Shown piece after piece: positions 51,078 to 60,337 of a stretch of 64,000 nucleotides of DNA; the first letter of the stretch is position 1, and each line of letters starts with the position of its first letter. The notes under the pieces were generated by a model. It saw only the letters and a program-made list of their open reading frames with translations, did not search any database and was not told where the DNA came from. A program made the translations under genes and the position numbers. The DNA comes from Fen-1247 sp041691775 (lineage in GTDB: Bacteria; Gemmatimonadota; Gemmatimonadetes; Gemmatimonadales; Gemmatimonadaceae). Location of the stretch: contig JBEPUB010000001.1 in assembly GCA_041691775.1 (NCBI GenBank), positions 62,001 through 126,000 on the forward strand, given 5' to 3'.

Positions 51078-52070
51078 ATGTTCGGTACATGTATGTCCAC
51101 TGAACCAGCGGGACGAGCCAATTGCCGGCGGGGCCGATACTGCGCGGTCGCTCTCCGGCGCGTTGCGGCTGGTGTGAGTTTGTTACTCGCGGTTGCTGGA
51201 TGTCACTCGGCGGCCGACGGCAAGCCGTCCGCCGCCGTAGACATCAGCACTCAGGATCTCCACCATTTTGTTCAGGCGTACAAGACGCTCGACCCCGACG
51301 ATTCGACTTGCCGTGGGCTGTCAACTTATTTCGCTACCGCGACGACCGGACTCAAGCGGTACGCGAAGAAGTTCGACATGGGACCGACCGATCTCTGCCA
51401 GGCCATTCGGATATCGCCGCGCCGCTACGCCTCTCTCGAATCGAGAGTGGGAAGCTTCGATTCGGCCCAAACATCGATCGACTCGGCGTTTGCGACGCTG
51501 AGAGCGGTGTATCCTGAGGCTGTGTTTCCATCAGTCTACATCGTAGTCGGCGATGGAATCTCGGGAGGCTACTCACTACCGACGAATCCTCCGACGGTAC
51601 TTGTTGGCGCCGAACTGACAGATTCAGTCTCGAGACTCCCGGTTATGATCGCTCACGAGCTGGCGCACGCTCAGCAACAGTACCCATCGTGGAAATTGAT
51701 CGGCGCGGGACCATCGTTTATTCGCGGGACGCTCTTGGCGCAGTGCATCAAGGAAGGATCCGCCGACTTCATTGCGCAACTGATCACGGGACGCCAGCCT
51801 GCGCCGCGGCGAAATATCTGGGCGCTTGCCCACGAACGTGAGTTGTGGACTCAATTCCGGCACGATATGCACGGTACCGATTACCGCGCGTGGCTGTACA
51901 ACGGCGCCAGCGGCGTCCGTCCGTCTAACGTCGGTTACTGGATGGGGTATCGCATTACGCAGTCGTACTATGACAAGGCGTCCGACAAGACAAACGCTGT
52001 GAATACGATCTTTCACATACGGGACTTTGACCGTTTTCTGGCGGAGAGCGGATACAATCCGGGCGCATGA
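51078..52070 (+). CDS. lipoprotein metallopeptidase, HExxH (DUF2268-like), copy 2
   Basis: 330 residues from the ATG at 51078 (another at 51093). Lipoprotein signal with lipobox LAVAGC around residue 42. Putative gluzincin ligands: MIAHELAHAQQQ (HExxH) and Glu in KEGSADFIAQL, followed by LAHERELWTQFRHDMHG and VGYWMGYRITQSYYDKASDK, which match the C-terminus of the 45347-46678 protein segment by segment. The helical N-terminal third of copy 1 is absent. It lies just inside the left repeat of the tRNA-flanked interval. Substrate unknown. Confidence 0.82.
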   Translation: MFGTCMSTEPAGRANCRRGRYCAVALRRVAAGVSLLLAVAGCHSAADGKPSAAVDISTQDLHHFVQAYKTLDPDDSTCRGLSTYFATATTGLKRYAKKFDMGPTDLCQAIRISPRRYASLESRVGSFDSAQTSIDSAFATLRAVYPEAVFPSVYIVVGDGISGGYSLPTNPPTVLVGAELTDSVSRLPVMIAHELAHAQQQYPSWKLIGAGPSFIRGTLLAQCIKEGSADFIAQLITGRQPAPRRNIWALAHERELWTQFRHDMHGTDYRAWLYNGASGVRPSNVGYWMGYRITQSYYDKASDKTNAVNTIFHIRDFDRFLAESGYNPGA

Positions 52071-52153
52071 CTCTTGGCTTTCGATTCGCGATCAAGTGCA
52101 CCGTACGCCAGACGTGTGGGACTGCAAGGCTGGTGAGATGCACAGGTGACTAG

Positions 52154-52576
52154 TCACGCCGTCGAATTTTTTCGCCGCGCGCGCTTGGCCTTTGCGGGGC
52201 GACCACGCGTGTCGCGCGATTCGAGGTAGTTCAAAAGCGCCGTCCGGCTGATCAACCAATCGCGGCCGCGCTTTTTGGCCTGTAGCCTACCGTTAGATAT
52301 TTGAGCGCGGAGCGTTTGCGCCGCGAGTCCGCTTTCATTTACAGCTTCCGCTACGGTCAAATCGACATCGCCAGTTGGGAGTTTCATATACTTCTTGAGC
52401 TCTGCCGGAGTTACTCGAGTACTCACATTGAGGATCTCCACGCCGATTGGCATTTCGCCGACATAGTCGATCGAGACACCGGGCTCGACTCGACGTGTAG
52501 TGACGCCTCTTGGCGCGATGTCCCAGATGCGAATGTACATCGCGTCCGCGACAGGATCATAGGTTGTTTTTTTCAT
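52154..52576 (-). CDS. DUF2283 domain fused to an excisionase-like HTH
   Basis: 140 residues. Residues 1-70 are a DUF2283 domain (TYDPVADAMYIRI, GVSIDYVGEMPIGVEIL). Residues 75-125 are a DNA-binding HTH of the MerR/excisionase sort (DLTVAEAVNESGLAAQTLR, ISNGRLQAKKRGRDWLIS, ALLNYL); the tail is Lys/Arg-rich. DUF2283 genes commonly pair with DUF4258 genes as here, and the added HTH suggests this partner is the antitoxin-like autoregulator. Second gene of the pair, 48 bases after the first. Confidence 0.8.
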   Translation of the reverse strand: MKKTTYDPVADAMYIRIWDIAPRGVTTRRVEPGVSIDYVGEMPIGVEILNVSTRVTPAELKKYMKLPTGDVDLTVAEAVNESGLAAQTLRAQISNGRLQAKKRGRDWLISRTALLNYLESRDTRGRPAKAKRARRKNSTA

Positions 52577-52624
52577 CTGCTCTCCGCTCTGGTACTTTCG
52601 TCGTTTGTCCTAAGCTCACTCTGT

Positions 52625-52861
52625 TCACTCTATCCACTGCGCTGTGACCACAAGCAACTCCGTCGCACCTTCGATGTATATGACCGACATTTCGCGTTTG
52701 CCGATCACGCCACGGGATTCCCATCGCTGCGCGCCTGCCATCGTTAGAGTCTTTGACCGCGTTCCGGTAGCAACGACGCGTCGTACGTTCTGGCGTGTGA
52801 TTTCCCGTCCCCTCAGCCGTCCCGCCGCATGGTCGGAGTAAATGATACGCTTCGGGGTCAT
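52625..52861 (-). CDS. DUF4258 protein, toxin-like partner
   Basis: 78 residues from the ATG at 52861. DUF4258 signature: IIYSDHAAGRLRGREIT (HA..R...R), a short basic middle and a final VIYIEGATELLVVTAQW strand. The family resembles small RelE/BrnT-like RNase folds, so a toxin role is plausible but unproven. An ATG at 52870 lies inside the -10 hexamer of the promoter and would not be transcribed. With the start at 52861 the expected transcript begins at about 52862, giving a leaderless or nearly leaderless mRNA. Confidence 0.78.
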   Translation of the reverse strand: MTPKRIIYSDHAAGRLRGREITRQNVRRVVATGTRSKTLTMAGAQRWESRGVIGKREMSVIYIEGATELLVVTAQWIE

Positions 52862-52862
52862 T

Positions 52863-52898
52863 CTTGACATTATAAGCGTACGCGCTTATAATGTCAAG
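52863..52898. promoter_or_regulatory. perfect palindrome forming two overlapping consensus promoters
   Basis: 16-base arms CTTGACATTATAAGCG (52863-52878) and its exact reverse complement (52883-52898) flank TACG. On the plus strand TTGACA (52864-52869) and TATAAT (52887-52892) are 17 bases apart. By symmetry the minus strand has TTGACA (52897-52892) and TATAAT (52874-52869), also 17 apart. Both are perfect sigma-70 consensus. The minus-strand promoter serves the DUF4258/DUF2283 pair; the palindrome is an obvious operator for its HTH protein. Confidence 0.85.
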
Positions 52899-53039
52899 AG
52901 CCTCTGACCGCTCGGTCACCGGTCAAGATGCGTTTGGTCTGCGCCCCGATTCGGCGAAATAGTTGGAGCGACCGCAATCGCCACGAGATCCTGGCTGCGA
53001 AGCACTTGGCAACGGTGGGATGGCACCAGTTACGATGTC

Positions 53040-53228
53040 ATGGCCGTCTGTGTTGGTTCTCCAATGACTGCGGCCCCCGTTAGGACGGTAGCACGGCTGG
53101 TGGGTCCACGGGCCGTGGGTGCCAATGCATTATCACAGGAAGTCGGTGTGTCGCAGGGCTCCCTCTCGCGGTGGCTGCGAGATGAGTATAGTGTTGGAGG
53201 TACACCGGCCGTCTTCCGAGACGCGTAG
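53040..53228 (+). pseudogene. transposase N-terminal HTH remnant
   Basis: A 62-codon frame whose middle reads VGANALSQEVGVSQGSLSRWLRD (parts NALSQEVGV and QGSLSRWLRD), the HTH found at the start of many IS3/IS66-type transposases. The frame ends in TAG soon after and no catalytic domain or terminal inverted repeats were found. The flanks, 52899-53039 and 53229-53329, show no other gene. Decayed insertion-sequence material is likely. Confidence 0.5.
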
Positions 53229-53329
53229 TCGTGCGCTGCGCCTCTGTTCCGCGAGATGGCTAAACGTGCGCGCGTCCTAGTCTAACGACATACTTAGTTA
53301 ACGGACGATAAGCTCCGGAGTATTGCAGC

Positions 53330-55714
53330 ATGGAAATCTTTATTAAGGACCTTCGTCACGCGCTTCGCGGAATGATGCGCGCGCCTTGGTTCACGTTTGT
53401 TGTCTGTGGAACGCTCGCTGTGTCGATCGCAGCGAATACCGTCATGTTCAGTATCGTGAAGGGTGTGTTGTTTGCTCCGCTCGCACTCGGCGCTCCGGCG
53501 AAATTGGTGGCGCTGGTGAATTCTGGTAGCCGTCCTGGCGACTACATATCTCCGCTCGACCTGCTTGACATACGGCAACAAGTGCGCGGCCTGGAGTCGC
53601 TGGGTGGTTACGCAGCGCGGTCTGTGAATATGACGAGCGGGGGCGAGCCGGTACGGCTCGCGTCAGCGGACGTAACCACAAACTGGTTCACGCTTCTAGG
53701 CGCTCCGCTGGAAGTCGGTCGCGGGTTCGCCGCGGGCGAGGAGCGACCCGAAGGCGTGAGGACAGTGGTACTGAGCTACACGGTCTGGCGGAGTCGGTTC
53801 AATGGGGACCGCGGCGCGGTCGGACGCACGATCAGGCTCGATGACGTACCGTACCTGATCGTCGGCGTCGCCTCTCGACGACTCACCTTTCCGGGGGCGC
53901 CTGACATCTGGCGACCTTTCTTGTTCACGCCGAACGTTCTGGCACCTCGGGCTCGCGGTTCGCGCCTTCTTCAAGCGGTCGGACGGGTTCGAGTGGGAAC
54001 CACCTTGACTCAGGCGAGGGCAGAGTTGAGGGCGGTAGCCGATCGATTGCACCAACGGTATCCGGATGCCGAGACGGGCTTGGCATTTGACCTGAAGCCT
54101 CTGCGCGACTATCTCCTGGGTGACGCACGAAGCGCGCTGCTTATTTTGTTTGGCGCTGTTGGTTGCGTGCTCCTCATCGCATGCGCCAACGTTGCTAACC
54201 TGCAGCTCCTGCGCGCGAACAGTCGCTCAGCCGAAATTGGCATTCGTCTGGCGCTGGGCTCAGGGCGTGCGCGAATCGCTCGGCAGATGCTCATTGAAAG
54301 CCTTTTGCTTGCGATCGTCGGCGGTATCTGCGGAGTTGCGCTCTCCTGGTTGGCGTTGCACGCCCTGATTGGGGCGGGCCTCGGGAACATGCCCCGCATC
54401 AACGAGGTTTCGATTGACGGCGCCGTACTCGCGTTTTCGCTCGCGCTGACCGTTGGAACGGGCCTGCTGTTCGGTGTCATGCCAGCGGTGCAGGGCGCGA
54501 ATTCGGACGTCGTGCAGGCGATCAAGTCCGGGACGCGCGGCTCGAGTGCCACGAAGCGCAGCGCAGGGGTCCGCAGTGCCCTAGTCGTCGGAGAGATAAC
54601 GCTCGTTGTTCCTCTCCTAGTAGGAGCCGCACTTTTTGGCCAGAGTTTCCGGCGTCTTCGCGCTGTCGACCCCGGGTTCCGGCCGGAACACGTTATCCGC
54701 TTTGACCTGACGCTTCCCGAAGCACGCTATGACTCTATCAGGATACGTAGCTTTACGACTGCTCTCGACGAGCGCCTGAACGCGCTTCCTGGGGTAAGCG
54801 GAGCCGCGATCGGATTCGGCGTGCCCTTCACCGATTGGGCGAAAAACATGTCTGGGTTTCACATCGTGGGGCATCCTCCGGCCGCGCTCGACCAACCTGA
54901 TCTCGCCGAACTCAAATGGGCGTCACCACGGTATTTCTCTGTGCTTGGCATTCCAGTGTTGCGCGGGCGAGTGTTCAAAAAGTACGACGGTGTCGGCCCA
55001 AAAGTCGTCGTTGTAAACAAGGCGTTTGTCAAAGCGTTCCTACCCAATGAGAACCCCTTGGGAAAGACCATGGAATATGGCGAGATAGTGGGCGTCGTCG
55101 GCGATACCAAGACAGAGTCACTCTCCGCAACGTCAATGCCGGCCATGTATCAGCCGCTGCGCCAATCGCCTATTCCCTACATGACCGTGCTCGTGCGCGC
55201 TCCGGAGGAGCCGAGCACGGTGATCTCAGCGGCACGGTCATCGGTCGCTGAACTGGACCCAACGCTTCCGCTGTTCAATGTCATGCGCCTCGAAGACGCA
55301 GTGGGAGCTTCCGCATCACGTCCGCGGTTGGATGCATGGGTCGTCGGTGGATTCGCGGTGGTGGCGCTCCTCCTTGCTGTGATTGGGATTTACAGCGTCA
55401 TGTCGTACCTGGTTTGGGAGCGCAGGCGTGAGCTCGCGATCCGTGTCGCGCTCGGTTGTCGGAGTGAGCAAATTGTTCGGCTCGTGCTCGGCCGCGGACT
55501 ACGGCTGGTCGGGCTCGGGCTTGGCTTGGGATTGGTAGTAGCGCTAGCGGGTAACCGCGTATTGCATGGGCTGCTCTACGGCATCGCGCCGACGGATCCG
55601 ATGACTTATGCTCTGGTGTGCGTCACGTTGGTGGCCATCACACTTGTGGCATGCTTCGGACCCGCGCAGCGAGCGGCGATGGTCGACCCGGCGGCTGCCA
55701 TGCGGTCGGAGTAG
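53330..55714 (+). CDS. ADOP-type ABC transporter permease (MacB/FtsX family)
   Basis: 794 residues. Layout: N-terminal helix (TFVVCGTLAVSIAANTVMFSI with the MRAPWFT lead), MacB-like periplasmic domain about 60-240, three helices about 265-390 (LILFGAVGCVLLIACANVANL, RSAEIGIRLALGSGR), a second helix at about 425 and periplasmic domain about 450-660, and three terminal helices from 670 (EDAVGASASRPRLDAW, then VWERRRELAIRVALGC). Duplicated FtsX halves in one chain without an ATPase define acidobacterial/gemmatimonad ADOP proteins. Transported substrate and ATPase partner unknown. It lies inside the tRNA-flanked interval. Confidence 0.9.
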   Translation: MEIFIKDLRHALRGMMRAPWFTFVVCGTLAVSIAANTVMFSIVKGVLFAPLALGAPAKLVALVNSGSRPGDYISPLDLLDIRQQVRGLESLGGYAARSVNMTSGGEPVRLASADVTTNWFTLLGAPLEVGRGFAAGEERPEGVRTVVLSYTVWRSRFNGDRGAVGRTIRLDDVPYLIVGVASRRLTFPGAPDIWRPFLFTPNVLAPRARGSRLLQAVGRVRVGTTLTQARAELRAVADRLHQRYPDAETGLAFDLKPLRDYLLGDARSALLILFGAVGCVLLIACANVANLQLLRANSRSAEIGIRLALGSGRARIARQMLIESLLLAIVGGICGVALSWLALHALIGAGLGNMPRINEVSIDGAVLAFSLALTVGTGLLFGVMPAVQGANSDVVQAIKSGTRGSSATKRSAGVRSALVVGEITLVVPLLVGAALFGQSFRRLRAVDPGFRPEHVIRFDLTLPEARYDSIRIRSFTTALDERLNALPGVSGAAIGFGVPFTDWAKNMSGFHIVGHPPAALDQPDLAELKWASPRYFSVLGIPVLRGRVFKKYDGVGPKVVVVNKAFVKAFLPNENPLGKTMEYGEIVGVVGDTKTESLSATSMPAMYQPLRQSPIPYMTVLVRAPEEPSTVISAARSSVAELDPTLPLFNVMRLEDAVGASASRPRLDAWVVGGFAVVALLLAVIGIYSVMSYLVWERRRELAIRVALGCRSEQIVRLVLGRGLRLVGLGLGLGLVVALAGNRVLHGLLYGIAPTDPMTYALVCVTLVAITLVACFGPAQRAAMVDPAAAMRSE

Positions 55715-56058
55715 CCGTGGTTGAGCCTCGTTGGTGCGTGTACACGCGGCAGGCGTTCATTCCAGCGGGTACTGAGTGTCCGACGCCGGAGTGGACTCAT
55801 GGATGAGGAGATCCGCAGCCGTTCCAGGAAGCTAAGTGAAAGGTATCTCGACATGCTTGTTGACTCCGTTCATGCAATCTGCGGCCGCTTTCATCAGCAG
55901 CCTTGCTTCAACCCGCCGCGTGACGAACGTGAAGGAGATTTCTGAATGGCTACTTAGCTGGAGCTCGTCACCAGCCGCTGTCGCGGCCAGTGACTCATCG
56001 ATTCGGAGGCAGATTTCGGTCCCCATGCCAAGCTTTGGTCACGCTGGGTGTTGCCGAG
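55715..56058. other. 344 bases without a supported gene
   Basis: Between the ADOP permease and the right repeat. Short open frames exist on both strands but none has a family motif, good start context or neighbour overlap. Nothing else was recognised. Confidence 0.6.
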
Positions 56059-56224
56059 GTCGGGTGGGATAGAGGTGGGTTCTTCTACCGACACTTGACC
56101 AATCATCACGGATCATGACGATTTGCCGATGTATACTGTTTGCTTGTACGTGAAGGTTGCAAAAGTTAAATTTGGTCCGTTGGCCCGGATGGCGGAATCG
56201 GTAGACGCAGGGGACTCAAAATCC
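56059..56224 (+). repeat. right direct repeat, tRNA-Leu upstream region plus 5' half (copy B)
   Basis: Partner of 50681-50846. Identical over the last 64 bases (56161-56224), diverged but gap-free upstream. Here it continues into a complete tRNA. Confidence 0.88.
56132..56137 (+). promoter_or_regulatory. -10 element ahead of tRNA-Leu
   Basis: TATACT, 51 bases before the mature tRNA 5' end. No good -35 hexamer is seen at 16-18 bases. The left repeat copy reads TGTGCT at the same place. Confidence 0.35.
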
Positions 56225-56266
56225 CCCGATGGCAACATCGTGCGAGTTCGAGTCTCGCTCTGGGCA
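56183..56266 (+). tRNA. tRNA-Leu (anticodon CAA)
   Basis: Complete 84-base class II tRNA. Acceptor GCCCGGA pairs with TCTGGGC (one G-T pair), discriminator A, no encoded CCA. D arm with GGCGGAATCGGTAGAC; anticodon stem GGGGA/TCCCC with loop CTCAAAA, so anticodon CAA reading UUG. Long variable arm CGATG-GCAA-CATCG, T arm with GTTCGAG. It is the only complete RNA gene seen in the window. Confidence 0.95.
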
Positions 56267-56316
56267 TAAGTACGGCAGTTTCCATCCCTCCATGCGGGTA
56301 GCGTGAGTCCAGCTCG

Positions 56317-57522
56317 ATGACAGCTCCGCTACGACACATCTTCGTCACCCAGAACTTCCCGCCCGAGAGCGGTGGAATGGCCCGGCGCCACGCGGAGCTG
56401 GTGAGCCGTTACGGCGAGCCGATGGACGTTTCAACCGTTGCCCGTGATGATGCCGGTCCCCTCGATGCCGCGGCGCGATACCAGATCGAGCGTCAGGACT
56501 TTCCGGCGTCGAGCGCCAAGCTTTTCGCGAACGAGATTCGCTGGGGTCGCTGGCTTGCGCAGCGCTGTGCAACCGACGTCGACGTAATTCACTGCGGGGA
56601 GATTCGTCCTGTTGGTTACGCGGTATGGTGGGCGCACAAGCGCACTCGCGTCCCGTACATGATCTACGTGAACGGTGGTGACCTGCTGCGCGAGCGTCGC
56701 AAGACTGCGCGACATTGGACCAAGCGTGTGAGCGCGTACCGACTCTTCGGAGATGCCGCCGGAATAGTCGCCAACTCGGAATGGTCGGCTGCCCTCACAC
56801 GTGACATCATGAGTGAGATTGGAATAGCCGCGCCCGCGCCCGTCGCCGCCATCGACCTCGGCACCGACCCGGATCAGTTTCATCTGTCGCGCGCCACCGG
56901 TCGCTTGCGCTCGCGGTTGAACATAGGTGATGCTCCGGTCATGATCACGGTTGCCCGGCTCGTCCCACACAAAGGCCAGGATACCGCGATAAATGCACTC
57001 GCCGCGCTTGGTGACGAGTTCCCGAGGCTTCAGTACGTGATTGTCGGTAAGGGCGACGATGATTCGCGACTGCGCGCACTCGCGTCTGCGCTAAACGTCG
57101 CCGATCGCGTGCATTTTGTTGGACAGTTGAATGACTCCGAGCTCGCGGAGGCTTATGCAACATCGAATGTGTATGTCGGCCTGTCCAGGCTTGACAACGA
57201 GATCAATGTCGAGGGCTTCGGTATCTCCTTCGTCGAGGCGGCGGCGAGTGGGCTCCCGGCGGTTGCCGGCGACTCCGGCGGCGTACGCTCTGCGGTTCGC
57301 GAAAACGAAACCGGTTTGGTAGTCGCGGCCACTGACGCAGATGCGGCCGCTGCTGCCATCGCTCGGATATTGGGCGACGGAGTCACCTGCAATCGGATGG
57401 CCGTCGCGGGTCGTGCGGCTGTGGAATCGCACTATAACTGGCAGCGAGTGGCCGTCGAGACCCGCGACTTTGTGCACGATTGCATCGCTCGCGCTTCGCG
57501 CGCGGGGCGCAATAGCGATTGA
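56317..57522 (+). CDS. glycosyltransferase family 4 (GT-B fold)
   Basis: 401 residues. N-terminal Rossmann half starts HIFVTQNFPPESGGMARRH; the C-terminal half has the GT4 donor-site elements ITVARLVPHKGQDTAI, VIVGKGDDDSRLR, VHFVGQL, and EGFGISFVEAAASGLPAVAGDSGG (key parts EGFGISFVEAAA and GLPAVAG) with the conserved E-x7-E glutamates. Probably builds a surface polysaccharide or glycolipid. Starts 50 bases after tRNA-Leu. Sugar and acceptor unknown. Confidence 0.92.
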   Translation: MTAPLRHIFVTQNFPPESGGMARRHAELVSRYGEPMDVSTVARDDAGPLDAAARYQIERQDFPASSAKLFANEIRWGRWLAQRCATDVDVIHCGEIRPVGYAVWWAHKRTRVPYMIYVNGGDLLRERRKTARHWTKRVSAYRLFGDAAGIVANSEWSAALTRDIMSEIGIAAPAPVAAIDLGTDPDQFHLSRATGRLRSRLNIGDAPVMITVARLVPHKGQDTAINALAALGDEFPRLQYVIVGKGDDDSRLRALASALNVADRVHFVGQLNDSELAEAYATSNVYVGLSRLDNEINVEGFGISFVEAAASGLPAVAGDSGGVRSAVRENETGLVVAATDADAAAAAIARILGDGVTCNRMAVAGRAAVESHYNWQRVAVETRDFVHDCIARASRAGRNSD

Positions 57523-57590
57523 CAAGCAATTCCCGCACGCGTTCATTACATGAGGCATCAGGTGCGCGCCAACCTTTCCCGAGAGCAGAC

Positions 57591-57983
57591 ATGTCGTCGA
57601 TGAACCGTACGATCGAAGGCGAGGTTCTCGTCCATCACCTGTCTCAAGATGAGCTCATGATAGATCGTGGGCTACTTGCGCAGCGAGGAAGAACGGCGCG
57701 CACCATAGTCAAGGAGGGCCCGCTTCGGCTGGTGCTCATGGCGCTCCCGGCGAATGGTGACTTGCCGGCGCACAGGACGGATGAGCCGGTGACAATCCAT
57801 GTTACCGATGGGGAAGTCGTGTTCCGGGCGATCGACCGGGAATACCACCTCGTCAAGGGCGACGTGCTGGTGTTCGCCGCTGGCGTGGAGCACGCTGCGA
57901 CGTCAGTCAATGGCTGCGTGTTTCTACTAACGGTCGTGCGCACGGGCTCCGACTCCGGATCGCAGGCAGAGCCTCACCCGTGA
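57591..57983 (+). CDS. small cupin-domain protein
   Basis: 130 residues from the ATG at 57591. Single cupin barrel: LPAHRTDEPVTIHVTDGEVVF (parts LPAHRTDEP and IHVTDGEVVF) and KGDVLVFAAGVEHAA form the two cupin motifs. Motif 1 keeps one His and the GEV end; motif 2 keeps its His. Metal binding is therefore possible but not certain. Followed by the truncated haemoglobin gene; the pair may serve in oxidative or nitrosative stress, an inference from context only. Confidence 0.82.
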   Translation: MSSMNRTIEGEVLVHHLSQDELMIDRGLLAQRGRTARTIVKEGPLRLVLMALPANGDLPAHRTDEPVTIHVTDGEVVFRAIDREYHLVKGDVLVFAAGVEHAATSVNGCVFLLTVVRTGSDSGSQAEPHP

Positions 57984-57984
57984 C

Positions 57985-58008
57985 CGATCACGGGAGCGAT
58001 CACGGGAG
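57985..58008. repeat. two 12-base tandem units over the haemoglobin RBS
   Basis: CGATCACGGGAG occurs twice in direct succession, then CGATG enters the haemoglobin start codon. Each unit carries GGGAG, so the ribosome-binding site is duplicated; the second is only 2 bases from the ATG, the first 14 bases away. Confidence 0.85.
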
Positions 58009-58010
58009 CG

Positions 58011-58394
58011 ATGACCTTGCGTGACATTCGTGACGACGACCTGCACGATACGCTCACATCGTTCTACGCAATCATCGCCGTGGATCCGCTACTGATCCGT
58101 TACTTCGAGAAGGTGGACATGACGGCGCACATGCCGCGCATAGTCGCATTTTGGTCTACATTGCTCTTTCACACACGCTGTTATTCCGGCAACGCGTTTC
58201 AGCCGCATCTGGAGATGCCGGGCCTGAGCGGTGAGCATTTTGCATTCTGGGTCGGATCGCTCGAAGGCGTTATCGATGCGCGCTTCGAGGGACCGGCGGC
58301 ATCACTCATGAAAGAAATGGCTCATCGCATTGCGTACAGCATGCAACTCCGACTGGGCATCTCACCGTTCGAGCCCTTTCGCTCGACTGCCTGA
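58011..58394 (+). CDS. group III truncated haemoglobin
   Basis: 127 residues with the 2-on-2 globin outline of group III: FYAIIAVDPLLIRYF opening, HMPRIVAFWSTLLFHTRCYSGN (part IVAFWSTLLF), AFQPHLEMPGLSGEHFAFWV with the likely proximal His, and a helix ending HRIAYSMQLRLG. Members bind O2 or NO and are linked to redox protection. Heme ligand assignment is by pattern. Start ATG at 58011 directly after a duplicated RBS repeat. Confidence 0.88.
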   Translation: MTLRDIRDDDLHDTLTSFYAIIAVDPLLIRYFEKVDMTAHMPRIVAFWSTLLFHTRCYSGNAFQPHLEMPGLSGEHFAFWVGSLEGVIDARFEGPAASLMKEMAHRIAYSMQLRLGISPFEPFRSTA

Positions 58395-58439
58395 CGCTCG
58401 GCCGTGGTCGCTCGACCCCGGCCCCGGTTGTGTCCGGGT

Positions 58440-58877
58440 TTACTGCTGGATGGGTCGGCAGAGGTCCGTGTAGATCGCGCCAAAAAAACTGTTCGGATGA
58501 ATCGCTGCCGGCTTGTCGCGCGGCTCCGGGACCTCCAAAACGAGTTCATTGCCGAGCAGGTAGCGCACGGTGGTAACTACGCGTGTGGACTTGGCACAGT
58601 CGAATACGTTCAATCCCAGCACGGTGTCGAACGTCAGCGTGTCGTGACCCGCGACGAATGTCTTCGGGGTAGTGTCGAGCGACTTGATCCACACTTCGCG
58701 CACGGAGCCTGCGCGCACAATCGTCGTGGTATCCATGAACATCACGGTTCCACGTATCGCGCCAATCCCGGTCCATTGGCCTTGCGCCAGCGCGCCGGCC
58801 GGGACCAAGCCGACGAGAAGTAGCGGCAACGCCAATCTTCTCGCCCGTAACGGCGTTCGGACTACGTCTGATGCCAT
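58440..58877 (-). CDS. secreted hypothetical protein, surface-adhesin-E-like
   Basis: 145 residues with a signal peptide (RLALPLLLVGLVPAGALAQG). The mature part is beta-rich: W.x..IGAIRGTVMFMDTTTIVRAGSVREVWIKSL (key parts MDTTTIVR and VREVWIKS), then two cysteines (FDCAKST and DLCRPIQ) that could form a disulfide. The pattern tryptophan, D.ssi.r...v.vW, then Cys resembles the surface-adhesin protein E family; this is a suggestion. Stand-alone gene convergent with the haemoglobin gene. 200 bases without features follow before icd. Confidence 0.65.
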   Translation of the reverse strand: MASDVVRTPLRARRLALPLLLVGLVPAGALAQGQWTGIGAIRGTVMFMDTTTIVRAGSVREVWIKSLDTTPKTFVAGHDTLTFDTVLGLNVFDCAKSTRVVTTVRYLLGNELVLEVPEPRDKPAAIHPNSFFGAIYTDLCRPIQQ

Positions 58878-59077
58878 CCGATCAAGCTAGAGAGCAGCCC
58901 GGTCTGGCGCCACGCACAATACGCAATGGCCCGACTCGGCAGCGCGACACTGGCCAGGGCCTTCCGAGCAGCCGCCCACCGGGAAGGCTAGAGTAGTTCG
59001 CGGCGCGGCTGGCCCGTGGGATGCCTCAGGCGTAACTTTCTGAAGCTTACGCCCTCTCAGAACAACCAAATCCCAGA

Positions 59078-60316
<1,239 letters not shown>

Positions 60317-60337
60317 CGACAACCAATACAAATAAAA

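Noticed and set aside
52868..52870. ATG at 52870 as start of the DUF4258 gene
   Set aside because: It lies within the -10 hexamer of the only visible promoter, so it would not be in the mRNA.
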